Below, one piece after another: positions 36,426-44,652 of a stretch of DNA of 64,000 nucleotides (the first letter of the stretch is position 1; each line of letters begins with the position of its first letter). This DNA comes from Helicobacter sp. 13S00401-1 (GTDB taxonomy: Bacteria; Campylobacterota; Campylobacteria; Campylobacterales; Helicobacteraceae). The notes under the pieces were generated by a model. It was not told the origin of the DNA and made no database searches. It saw only the letters and a program-made list of their open reading frames with translations. Location of the stretch: positions 93,969 to 157,968 of the forward strand of contig NZ_MLAR01000004.1 in assembly GCF_002272925.1 (NCBI RefSeq), written 5' to 3'. Position numbers and translations under genes: made by a program.

Positions 36426-37914
36426 GCATGAATTATATTTACTGCATGTGCAAATTAGTCAGATAATAAGTAGCTCAATTACTTTCATACCTTCTCTAAT
36501 AGCAGTTTTAGGTGGTATAGTGATACTTATTGCTAATGCTTTTACTAAAAATTTCTCTCGTAGCCTAAATGTAGCACTTGGCATGCTATTTCTTATCATA
36601 AACTTAGCCTTTACACTAAGTGCTGGGTATATGGGAAAAATTGATGTTTTAACCATAACTTCTCAAGGGATAATACTCGCTGCTTCAATAGTCTTCTTGC
36701 TTTTAATCATCTCTAAAAAGAGGTATGCAGAGTTTCAAACTCCAGAGTTTTACACCCTTTATCTAATAATGGTTGCAGGCTTTGAGATCATGGTTACTTC
36801 ATCTAATCTAATAGTTATATTTATAGGGTTAGAGATAGCAAGCCTTCCACTAGCAAGTATCATCGCGCTAAATAAAGAAAGATATGGGCTAGAAGGCGGT
36901 ATAAAGTACTTTATAATGGGTGCTTATGCAACAGTGTTTTATATACTAGGTGCTATGTTTATTTACATGTTTACTGGCTCGCTTAATATGCAAACAGTCT
37001 TCCACCATTTAATGCTAATAGGAAGACCAGTTGATGCTTCTCTTATAGCCTTGCCTATACTTGGTGTTATATTTATGATAGGTGCTATAGGGTTTAAGAT
37101 ATCTTTAGTTCCATGGCATTCGTGGATGCCTGATGTTTATGAAGGTTCTAACCCAGTCATAGCAGGTTTTATATCTATAGTGCCTAAGATTGCAGGTTTT
37201 ATGCTAGCTTTTAGAATCTTAGTTCCACTAAGCTCTTATATAGACTATGTGACTAATACTAATATTATGAACATACTTTTCTATGTGCTTATAGTCTTTA
37301 CTATGTCAGTTCCAAACTTACTAGCCCTTTTACAAAAGGATGTAAAAAGGATGCTAGCTTTTAGTTCTATAAGCCATTCAGGCTACGCGCTAGCTTGTGT
37401 TTATTTAAATGCTTTTGCACCACTTTTTATGTATTGGATACTATTTTTGATAACTAATGTGGGTGCTTTTTCCTTACTTTGGGTTTGCAAAAACAAAAAG
37501 CATTTTTGGAATGAAAGATATGATCATCCTTATGAAAAGTTTCAAGGTTTAGTAAGATTCCATCCTATCATGGCCATGCTTTTTGCTATCTTCATGTTAT
37601 CTTTAGCAGGTGTTCCGCCATTTGCAGTATTTTGGGGGAAAATCCTAGTTGTGATGACTGCCTTAGCTGAAGGTCATGTTTGGCTTTCAATTATCATGAT
37701 GTTAAATAGTGCTGTTGCAGTTTATTACTACTTAAGATTGATAGTTTATATGTTCTTTAAAAAGCCTATAGTCACAGATGGTAGTGTCTATCTAGAAAAT
37801 CAAAATCTAGCTATAGAGATAGTTATAGGTATAACTGCACTTCTTTGTGTGTTTTCTATCTTTGTGGTTGCTTTTTTCTCAAACTATGTTCCAGTGTTTG
37901 CCCACTTAATCTAG
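36418..37914 (+). CDS. nuoN: NADH-quinone oxidoreductase subunit N
   Basis: Third antiporter-like subunit, 498 residues, with IGFKISLVPWHSWMPDVYEGSNPV, SSISHSGYALACVYL, and FMLSLAGVPPFAVFWGKILV. It closes the complex I cluster. pdxA follows after only 18 nt and is probably on the same transcript. Confidence 0.98.
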   Translation: MNEHELYLLHVQISQIISSSITFIPSLIAVLGGIVILIANAFTKNFSRSLNVALGMLFLIINLAFTLSAGYMGKIDVLTITSQGIILAASIVFLLLIISKKRYAEFQTPEFYTLYLIMVAGFEIMVTSSNLIVIFIGLEIASLPLASIIALNKERYGLEGGIKYFIMGAYATVFYILGAMFIYMFTGSLNMQTVFHHLMLIGRPVDASLIALPILGVIFMIGAIGFKISLVPWHSWMPDVYEGSNPVIAGFISIVPKIAGFMLAFRILVPLSSYIDYVTNTNIMNILFYVLIVFTMSVPNLLALLQKDVKRMLAFSSISHSGYALACVYLNAFAPLFMYWILFLITNVGAFSLLWVCKNKKHFWNERYDHPYEKFQGLVRFHPIMAMLFAIFMLSLAGVPPFAVFWGKILVVMTALAEGHVWLSIIMMLNSAVAVYYYLRLIVYMFFKKPIVTDGSVYLENQNLAIEIVIGITALLCVFSIFVVAFFSNYVPVFAHLI

Positions 37915-37932
37915 TTTGATAAAGTTTTACAC

Positions 37933-38844
37933 ATGCAAAAGCAAAAGGTTGTAGTTTCAATAGGCGATATAAATGGAGTAGGCCCACAAATCGCCTTAGA
38001 ATCTCACCCCAAGCTTTCAGAGATTTGCTCTCCTTTTTATGTCTGTGATCATGCACTTTTAGAAGAAGCAAGTAGACTTTTAGGCTTAAAAAATCCTATC
38101 TTAAAAAGTCACTGTCTTTCTTTAAATATGCCTTTTAATATAACTCCAGGTACTATAGATTCTTTAAGTGGTGCTTATAGCTTTACCTCTTTTAAAAAAG
38201 CCTTAGAGCTAGGAGATAAGATATTAACCTTGCCTATACATAAAAAAGCTTGGCAGTTAGCAAGAGTTCCTTACGCAGGGCATACTGAGTATTTACGTGA
38301 AGTTTTTGGGGATGGCATCATGATGCTAGGTTGTAAAGAGATGTTTGTAGCTCTTTTTAGCGATCATATTCCTTTAAAAGAAGTATCTTCACTTATCACC
38401 TTAGAAGGTCTTAAAGACTTTTTATTAAGATTCTACAAAGACTACTTAGAAGGGCGCGATATAAAAGAAGTTTGTGTTTTAGGCTTTAATCCTCACGCTG
38501 GTGATGATGGTGTTTTGGGAAATGAAGACTTTGCTATAAAAGATGCCATAACTTTTATGAATGAAACGTTAGGAAGAAAGCAGTTTGTAGGTCCCTATCC
38601 ACCAGATGCTGCTTTTATACCTAATAACAGGGCTAGGTTTTCTCACTTTATAAGCATGTATCATGATGCAGGACTTATACCTCTTAAAGCACTTTATTTT
38701 GATGAAAGCATTAATGTGACTTTAGGACTTCCTATAAAAAGGGCAAGTGTTGATCATGGAGTAGCTTTTGATATAGCCTATAAACCTAATAATAACTTAA
38801 GTACTAAAAGTTATATTAACGCAGCTAAATTTCTAGTAGAGTAG
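37933..38844 (+). CDS. pdxA: 4-hydroxythreonine-4-phosphate dehydrogenase
   Basis: PdxA of the de novo (DXP-dependent) pyridoxal 5'-phosphate pathway, 303 residues. It has the N-terminal VSIGDINGVGPQIALE, the metal-site His residues in YAGHTEYL and SHFISMYHDAG, FNPHAGDDG, and C-terminal LGLPIKRASVDHGVAFDIAYK. pdxJ, its usual partner in Helicobacter, is not adjacent. Its position 18 nt after nuoN suggests co-transcription with complex I. Confidence 0.95.
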   Translation: MQKQKVVVSIGDINGVGPQIALESHPKLSEICSPFYVCDHALLEEASRLLGLKNPILKSHCLSLNMPFNITPGTIDSLSGAYSFTSFKKALELGDKILTLPIHKKAWQLARVPYAGHTEYLREVFGDGIMMLGCKEMFVALFSDHIPLKEVSSLITLEGLKDFLLRFYKDYLEGRDIKEVCVLGFNPHAGDDGVLGNEDFAIKDAITFMNETLGRKQFVGPYPPDAAFIPNNRARFSHFISMYHDAGLIPLKALYFDESINVTLGLPIKRASVDHGVAFDIAYKPNNNLSTKSYINAAKFLVE

Positions 38845-38873
38845 TTTTAAGCACTTATAATCTTACACTAGCC

Positions 38874-38905
38874 ACTTTTGCTAGCTAGTAAAAGTCAACT
38901 TTTTT
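38874..38905 (+). terminator. Terminator of the nuo-pdxA transcript
   Basis: ACTTTTGCTAG and CTAGTAAAAGT pair (one G-T wobble) to form a hairpin. CAAC and then six T (38900-38905) follow. It lies 29 nt after the pdxA stop. Confidence 0.6.
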
Positions 38906-38940
38906 GTATGTAAAAACATCGTTTTATATAAGCAGTTTCA

Positions 38941-39270
38941 ATCTCTTTACACTATTAACTAAATCTTTATTCCAACAGTTTCTTTTTCATATTGCTTGTT
39001 GTTTGTGTATGTTTTTTAATAAAAAGGGGTTTATCCCCTCCTTAACTCCCGCGTAAAACCTGCAAAAGTGTGCGCTTTCTTGAAAGTACAAGCTTCCTTG
39101 AAACTAGTACTAGTTGTTATAAGCAACTAGGGCTTTCTTTTTTTCTTTCTTTTTTTTGGAGAACCTTTTTTTAGTGTGAGCCAAGGGAAGGGTCTTAGCA
39201 TATATCCGTTTTTAGCAGATTCTAGCAAAACGAAGCTTCCTTGAAAATGTAAGCTTTCTCGAAAAATCAC
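38941..39270. repeat. Dispersed intergenic repeat, copy 2
   Basis: Second copy of the repeat at 1768-1975, in the same orientation and likewise downstream of a minus-strand gene (putP here, ilvC there). The first about 100 nt and the last about 30 nt align well. The middle is about 110 nt longer and carries two extra words of the AAGCTTCCTTGAAA type (39074-39102), a 7-bp hairpin CTAGTTG/CAACTAG (39110-39130) followed by a T-rich run, and a T8. The final part, TTCTAGCAAAACGAAGCTTCC followed by TTGAAAA, differs from copy 1 by one base. No frame is open through both copies. Confidence 0.75.
39019..39039 (-). terminator. Hairpin with T-run inside repeat copy 2
   Basis: On the minus strand AGGGG-ATAAA-CCCCT is followed by TTTTATT. 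It is the counterpart of the hairpin at 1846-1868 and lies about 300 nt after the putP stop, so it could terminate putP. Confidence 0.5.
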
Positions 39271-39341
39271 GCATCCAACGCAAAATAACTGCCCATTAAA
39301 TACGATCTATAAATCACAGCTCTAGATACTTTACCTAGACT

Positions 39342-40844
39342 TCAAACTCTATAAATCTTAGTTTCTGCGATCATCTCATCATAGCCTTCTAAAACTTGTG
39401 GATCAGGTTTTTGTAAAAGGCTAACTACGATTATGGCTATAGCTGCTAGTATAAAGCCTGGGACTATCTCATAGATATGAAAGTACTGATAAGTAAAGTT
39501 TTTATGTATAACAACCACAACAGCTCCAACTATCATACCAGCTATGGCGCCACCTACTGTCATCCTTCTCCAAAATAGTGAAAAGAAAACTACGCTTCCA
39601 AAGCTTGCACCAAAACCAGCCCAAGCATAAGCCACAACTGAAAGTATGCTAGAATTTTTATCAACTGATAAGAAAAAAGCAACTATCGCAACTACTAAAA
39701 CTGCTATACGGCTTATTATCATCATGCTTCTTGGGCTTGCATCTTTTTTAAGAATCTTTTTATAAAAGTCTTCAGCTATGCTAGAAGAGCTAACTAAAAG
39801 CTGGCTACTAGCAGTACTCATGATAGCAGCTAGTAGGGCTGAAAGTAAGATTCCAGTAATCCATGGGTTAAATAAAAGCTGAGACATAGCTATGAAAACT
39901 TTTTCTGGGTCATCTAGACTAAGGTTGAATTTTAAAACATAAGCAAAGCCTAAAAGTCCAACTAAACAAGCTCCAATAAGACTTATAACCATCCAGCTTA
40001 TACCTATAGCAGTAGCTGCTGGAACATCTTTAACGCGCCTTAAAGACATAAATCTAACTATGATGTGAGGTTGCCCAAAGTATCCTAACCCCCAGGCTAG
40101 AGAAGAGATAATCCCAATGACTGTGGCACCATGGGCAAAGGAGAGGTGGTTAACTGAGTGCTTAGTATCGTAGTTTACTATGATATCAAAAGCTTCTTTT
40201 ATCCCACCTAGATGGTAGATTAAAACTATAGGAAGCACGATTAAAGCTAACATCATAAGTAGGCCTTGCACCAAGTCTGTCCAACACACAGCCATATAGC
40301 CACCAAAAAATGTATAAAGCACTATAACTAAAGCGCCAATAACAAGAGCATAGCTATAGTTTAGATGAAAAGTTCCTTCAAAAAGTTTAGCCCCACCTAT
40401 AAGCCCACTTGATATATAAATAGTAAAAAATACTAAGATAACTATGGCTGAGATTATCCTTAGCGCGTGACTTTTATCATTAAATCTACTAGCAAAATAA
40501 TCAGGAACAGTTAAAGAATCTGAAACAACACCAGTAAAAATCCTAAGTCTTTTAGCCACAAAACTCCAGTTTAAAAATGCACCAATACTAAGTCCTATGG
40601 CTATCCAAGCATCAACAACTCCAGTTGCATAAAGTGCCCCTGGAAGACCCATAAGTAGCCAGCTACTCATATCAGAAGCACCAGCTGAAAGTGCACTTAC
40701 AGCTGGCCCCATATCTCTTCCACCTAAGAAAAATTGAGAAGAGTTAGTAGTCTTTCTCCAAAAGTAAAATCCAATTGCTAACATGACTAATATATATATT
40801 CCAAATGTAGCAAAAATAGCAAAGCTTATACGAACAGTTTCCAT
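39342..40844 (-). CDS. putP: Sodium/proline symporter
   Basis: SSS-family transporter bringing proline into the cell with Na+. I start it at ATG 40844 ([25 protein letters not shown] 6 nt upstream), giving 500 residues, rather than at 40883. About 13 membrane helices are apparent. Family landmarks are [29 protein letters not shown] in the first helices, [39 protein letters not shown], and [12 protein letters not shown] for sodium and substrate binding. Proline is a major respiratory substrate in Helicobacter; putA is not in this window. Confidence 0.93.
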   Translation of the reverse strand: METVRISFAIFATFGIYILVMLAIGFYFWRKTTNSSQFFLGGRDMGPAVSALSAGASDMSSWLLMGLPGALYATGVVDAWIAIGLSIGAFLNWSFVAKRLRIFTGVVSDSLTVPDYFASRFNDKSHALRIISAIVILVFFTIYISSGLIGGAKLFEGTFHLNYSYALVIGALVIVLYTFFGGYMAVCWTDLVQGLLMMLALIVLPIVLIYHLGGIKEAFDIIVNYDTKHSVNHLSFAHGATVIGIISSLAWGLGYFGQPHIIVRFMSLRRVKDVPAATAIGISWMVISLIGACLVGLLGFAYVLKFNLSLDDPEKVFIAMSQLLFNPWITGILLSALLAAIMSTASSQLLVSSSSIAEDFYKKILKKDASPRSMMIISRIAVLVVAIVAFFLSVDKNSSILSVVAYAWAGFGASFGSVVFFSLFWRRMTVGGAIAGMIVGAVVVVIHKNFTYQYFHIYEIVPGFILAAIAIIVVSLLQKPDPQVLEGYDEMIAETKIYRV

Positions 40845-40992
40845 GAAGTAATCCTTGAGATATTGGGCTAATGCAAGTAGCAAAAAAAATCTACGAGATG
40901 GGAATCAATATAGCAACACAAATGTTAAAAGTAAAGTCTAAATAATAATTTTTATTAAAATGCTTGATAAATTTGATTTTTTGTAGAGTTTA

Positions 40993-41021
40993 TCTACATT
41001 TTGCAGCTTTAAAAATGTAGA
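40993..41021. terminator. 10-bp inverted repeat between flhF and putP
   Basis: TCTACATTTT and AAAATGTAGA pair perfectly around a 9-nt loop, 35 nt after the flhF stop and about 150 nt before the putP start. It may end the folK-flhF transcript. No T-run follows on the minus strand, so a structured leader of putP is an alternative. Confidence 0.45.
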
Positions 41022-41055
41022 TATAAGAAACAAAAGTCCTAGCTACAGACTAGAC

Positions 41056-42531
41056 TTATTTGTTAGGATTAGTAAAGCCATCTAGTATCCAGTCCGCAAG
41101 TGCTTCATTATTAGCCACTATTAGATCAACTGGCACTTCTTGTCCTATAGAAAAGTAACTTATAGGCTTTTTAGTTTCATAGGCTAGCGAAAATATGTTA
41201 CCTAAAGTCTTACTTTCATCTATCTTGCTAAAGATAAGTGTGTCTATATTTAAGATATTAAATGCTTCATAGATATCACGCAAATCTTCAAGCTTAGTAG
41301 TAGCACTCATAACTAGATGTATGCTTATCTTATAGTCATTTTGTAAGAAATTTTTTATCTGGGCAATTTTTTCACTGTCATTTTGTGAGTGACCTGCTGT
41401 ATCTACTAGTATGTAGTCGCAGTGACGTAAACTATCTAAGGCTTTTAAAAAATCCTCACTTGCCATGACCATTTGTATACTTATCCTCATCCTATCAGCA
41501 TACCACTGGAGTTGTTCTAGGGCGCCTATCCTATAGCTATCAAGAGTTATGATTCCAACTTTTGCCTTTTTTTCTAGAGAAAAGCGTGCTGCAAGTTTGG
41601 CTAAAGCTGTAGTTTTACCAACACCTGTTGGCCCCACTAACATGATAATCTTTTTAGTCATGTCTTTACTTTCAGGACGACAAAGTATCATCTTTCTTAG
41701 TACTTCTCTAAAGTAGCGTTTTATAGTTAAGGAGTTTTCTCTCATCTTTAAGGGCATTAGGTCTAAACTAAGCTTCATTATAGAATCTAAATGGGGCTTA
41801 GCTATGCCGCTATTTTTGGTTATACGATAGATTTCAGCAAACTCATGAGGGATTTGTAAATTTTCATCATTAGGTCCATTAGCCTCCCAAACCATGTTTT
41901 GTATAAGTTTCATCTTGTCGTTTAACTTATCTAGTTCAAGCTTTATACTTCTTACTTCTTCGATTCCAGCAAAGTTTTGTGCACTAGACTTAGCAAGTTG
42001 TCTTTCTTGTATCTTAGAATCTATTCTTTCATTTAAGCTTCTTTCATTAATAGTTTTATCATTAAAGTTAGGAGCTTGGTTTAAACTAGTATTTTGACTA
42101 AGTGGTTTGCTACCTGGTTTATAGGTCATATCTTTAGCATTTAGTACTTCTTGACCACTGATTTCTGAGATCTCTCTTACTGCGTTACTTAGCATTAAGC
42201 TTACGCTATCATCTGAAAAAACTTCCATCTTCTTTTGTAGTTTTTTACGCTCTATCTCTTTTTGAACTATAGCATCTAGCCTTTCTTGCATGGAGTTAGT
42301 TTTTTTGATCTGAGGGGTTTCTGGCTCTGTAGGTTGAGGCTTAGGTGTAGGCTTAGAGACTTTTTCACTTTCATCTCTTACTGCTACTACTACTTCATAA
42401 AGTCCTGGAGAGTTTATAGTTTGTTTTCTTATCTCTTTGTTTTCAACTACTAAGGCTTCATCGCCATGGTCTGCTTGTGCCTTTTTTAGAGCTTCATTTG
42501 GCGTACTGCCACCATATGTATAAAGTTTCAT
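41056..42531 (-). CDS. flhF: Flagellar biosynthesis GTPase FlhF
   Basis: SRP-type GTPase that sets flagellum position at the cell pole, 491 residues. The N-terminal B domain shows TYGGSTPNEALKKAQADHGDEA, then a long Gln/Asn-rich linker (about 70-190), then the NG domain with P-loop VGPTGVGKTTALAKLAARF (about 297-315), DSYRIGALEQLQ, DTAGH and FSKIDESKTLGN. Its start shares one base with the folK stop (TAATG), the same order as folK-flhF in H. pylori. The next flagellar genes of that cluster (ylxH/flhG, fliA) are not downstream; putP is. Confidence 0.96.
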   Translation of the reverse strand: MKLYTYGGSTPNEALKKAQADHGDEALVVENKEIRKQTINSPGLYEVVVAVRDESEKVSKPTPKPQPTEPETPQIKKTNSMQERLDAIVQKEIERKKLQKKMEVFSDDSVSLMLSNAVREISEISGQEVLNAKDMTYKPGSKPLSQNTSLNQAPNFNDKTINERSLNERIDSKIQERQLAKSSAQNFAGIEEVRSIKLELDKLNDKMKLIQNMVWEANGPNDENLQIPHEFAEIYRITKNSGIAKPHLDSIMKLSLDLMPLKMRENSLTIKRYFREVLRKMILCRPESKDMTKKIIMLVGPTGVGKTTALAKLAARFSLEKKAKVGIITLDSYRIGALEQLQWYADRMRISIQMVMASEDFLKALDSLRHCDYILVDTAGHSQNDSEKIAQIKNFLQNDYKISIHLVMSATTKLEDLRDIYEAFNILNIDTLIFSKIDESKTLGNIFSLAYETKKPISYFSIGQEVPVDLIVANNEALADWILDGFTNPNK

Positions 42532-42998
42532 TATTTCCTACCTAGTTGAGCATAAAGTGGTACTAACACACTTTTACGTGTTAAAAAACCTGGATGTGGG
42601 AGAGTTAGATGAGGCAGTCTTACTTTTAAGTTATTAAAGAGTAATAAGTCTATATCAAGTGTTCTTGGTGCATTTTTATAAGGTCTTAATCTAGGTCTTT
42701 TAAAAAAGCGCTCCATATAAAAGATTAGGCAAAAGACTGCACGTAAGGCAAGGTTAGTACTAAAAATAAGTGTTGCATTATAAAAATCAGGTTGGTTAGT
42801 GTTGCCAAAGGCTTTGTTTTTGTATATAAAAGAGGTTGAGTGTATAAGTAAACTTTTATTTTGTTTTAGTTTGAGAAATAAGGCATTAAGCGTAGCTATA
42901 GGGTTTTTTATATTAGCACCAAGACCTAGTGTGACTATGTTTTTAAGTACTCTTTTATCTTTTGAAACATATGGAAAATTTTTAGAATGCAATATCAA
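42531..42998 (-). CDS. folK: 2-amino-4-hydroxy-6-hydroxymethyldihydropteridine pyrophosphokinase
   Basis: HPPK of folate synthesis, which transfers pyrophosphate from ATP to the pterin, 155 residues. Signatures are VTLGLGANIKNP, a variable loop region, the catalytic Asp pair motif RTLDIDLLLFNN, and LTLPHPGFLTRKSVLVPL. It starts with TTG at 42998, supported by AGGAG 6 nt upstream. First gene of the folK-flhF pair. The N-terminal 18 residues before the core are a lineage-specific extension. Confidence 0.92.
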   Translation of the reverse strand: MILHSKNFPYVSKDKRVLKNIVTLGLGANIKNPIATLNALFLKLKQNKSLLIHSTSFIYKNKAFGNTNQPDFYNATLIFSTNLALRAVFCLIFYMERFFKRPRLRPYKNAPRTLDIDLLLFNNLKVRLPHLTLPHPGFLTRKSVLVPLYAQLGRK

Positions 42999-43020
42999 CT
43001 TTTTCTCCTAACAAAAACTA

Positions 43021-43080
43021 CTAAAAGCCCTTAAAACCGGAGGTTAGGTATTAATATTTATGGTTTTAATGGGGGCTTAG
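43021..43080 (-). promoter_or_regulatory. Inverted-repeat leader upstream of folK
   Basis: TTAAAACC (43031-43038) pairs with GGTTTTAA (43062-43069). Outside this, GCCC pairs with GGGC and CTAA with TTAG (43021-43080), giving a long imperfect stem. It ends just before the AGGAG of folK, so on the minus strand it would be an RNA leader structure; as DNA it could be an operator between the divergent folK and tlpD. No known riboswitch consensus is recognised. Confidence 0.35.
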
Positions 43081-43214
43081 TGACAGGAGTGATTATAACT
43101 TATTTATTAGACGTTATTTAGATTCTAAGATATTTGCTATCTACTAAGTAGATTTTTTAAAGTGTACTTGCATGAATAGATTAGTCTAGGGGTATTTTTG
43201 TAACAAGAATAGTG

Positions 43215-43220
43215 TAAAAT
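43215..43220 (+). promoter_or_regulatory. Candidate -10 box of tlpD
   Basis: TAAAAT preceded by TG lies 58 nt before the tlpD ATG, and would give a leader of about 50 nt. A TAGAATCTA word (43223-43231) sits exactly at the expected start point. Confidence 0.4.
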
Positions 43221-43277
43221 AGTAGAATCTAAGTGCTACTTAATTAAGCTTAAAAAAGCAAGATTAAGTCCACATAA

Positions 43278-44588
43278 ATGCAAACAAAGGTATTAACAGT
43301 GTTTTCGAAAAAAAACGACCAAATAAAAATTGAATTAGAAAACGAATTAAAAAAAATAAAAGAGGAGTTAAAATTTTATAAAGAGTTAAGCACAGATTTT
43401 TCTTCAGAGGTAGTAGTTGGCAAAGTAGGAGATAACATAGTCTTTGAAAATGCTAACGCAAAAGCTTTGCCTCACCTTTCTTTGCTTACAAAGCTTTTAG
43501 ATCCACAAAGTACTTGCATAGAGTTTGAAAAAACATTTTATATGGTTAGATACAAGCAAATACAAGGCGTTGATACTTACGCCTTACAAGCCACTAAACT
43601 AGCAGATATCAAAGAGGGTGTAGACTTATTTAAAAGTCATACCAAAAGCCTCTTTGGCGGGCTTACTAGCTCACAAAGTGCCTTTGTGCATGTGTTAGAC
43701 ACACTAAGAAGTGCAACTGATAGCTCTTTTGAGCTAGCTAAAAACTCTAATACTGGTTTAGATCACACAGTCTCTACTTTATCTAATGTAAATATGTTGC
43801 ATGAAAAAATGCAGCAGATGGAAAACTTGGCTAATAACTTGCACTCAAGGAGTGATGAGATAACAAGTGTTATATCTTTGATAGATGATGTAGCTGAACA
43901 AACTAATCTTTTAGCGCTTAATGCTGCCATTGAAGCAGCGCGCGCTGGGGAGCATGGACGCGGGTTTGCAGTAGTAGCAGATGAAGTAAGAAAGTTAGCA
44001 GAAAGAACTCAAAAAGCAACAAAAGATGTAGCTATAGTTGTTAAATCTATGCAGCAAGAAACTAATGACATACAAACTAGTGCTAAAGATACTAGTACTG
44101 TTACTAATGAAGTAAGAGATGGTATAGATAACTTAGAAAAGATAATCCACTCTATAAACTCTAAAGCCAGCTTTATGAAGTACACTTTATATAAAGTTTA
44201 TAACCTTATCTTTTGCTCTCTTGCAAAACTTGATCACTATATCTATAAGGGTAACTTCTATAACTTAGTATTTGACCCAAAAAGTAACTTTGGCATAGTA
44301 GATCATAAAAGCTGTAGGCTTGGAAAGTGGTACTTTGAAGGTGATGGCTTTAAGTACTTTAATCATACTCAAGGCTATAAGAATCTAGATATCTATCATA
44401 AAGATGTGCATGCGCTAGCAAACCATGTGGCTAATAGCATCTTGCATAATGAATTAAAAAGTAAAGAAGCCTTAGATTCTGAGATAACACAAATTGAACA
44501 CAGTTCTGAAGGCGTTCAACACGAGATAGATAACATGCTACAAGAAAAAAATGCCGAACTAGATAAGCTAATAAGCAAGATAAAATAA
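43278..44588 (+). CDS. tlpD: Soluble chemoreceptor TlpD with CZB zinc domain
   Basis: Cytoplasmic chemoreceptor, 436 residues (H. pylori TlpD has 433), which in H. pylori mediates responses to energy and oxidative conditions through CheA/CheW. There is no signal peptide or membrane segment. An N-terminal coiled coil (1-40) is followed by a small globular part, then the methyl-accepting signalling hairpin with the near-invariant tip [20 protein letters not shown] (207-226), then the C-terminal chemoreceptor zinc-binding domain with H320, C346 in [13 protein letters not shown], and H374/H378/H383. A run of eight A (43308-43315) falls in codons 11-13. It diverges from folK. Confidence 0.93.
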   Translation: MQTKVLTVFSKKNDQIKIELENELKKIKEELKFYKELSTDFSSEVVVGKVGDNIVFENANAKALPHLSLLTKLLDPQSTCIEFEKTFYMVRYKQIQGVDTYALQATKLADIKEGVDLFKSHTKSLFGGLTSSQSAFVHVLDTLRSATDSSFELAKNSNTGLDHTVSTLSNVNMLHEKMQQMENLANNLHSRSDEITSVISLIDDVAEQTNLLALNAAIEAARAGEHGRGFAVVADEVRKLAERTQKATKDVAIVVKSMQQETNDIQTSAKDTSTVTNEVRDGIDNLEKIIHSINSKASFMKYTLYKVYNLIFCSLAKLDHYIYKGNFYNLVFDPKSNFGIVDHKSCRLGKWYFEGDGFKYFNHTQGYKNLDIYHKDVHALANHVANSILHNELKSKEALDSEITQIEHSSEGVQHEIDNMLQEKNAELDKLISKIK

Positions 44589-44597
44589 GTCTTAATT

Positions 44598-44622
44598 TAT
44601 AGAATCTTTAAAAGATTCTATA
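44598..44622 (+). terminator. Hairpin after tlpD built from two AGATTCT words
   Basis: TATAGAATCTTT and AAAGATTCTATA form a perfect 12-nt inverted repeat separated by one A. It lies 10 nt after the tlpD stop and also faces the convergent mfd stop at 44653, so it may work in both directions. Each arm contains one copy of the AGATTCT word that is enriched in this window. Confidence 0.65.
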
Positions 44623-44652
44623 AAGTATCTTAGTATTTATGTATATAGGCTT

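Noticed and set aside
12501..38844. Possible horizontally acquired island
   Set aside because: Gene content is core, codon use looks uniform, and no integrase, tRNA target or flanking repeat pair bounds it.
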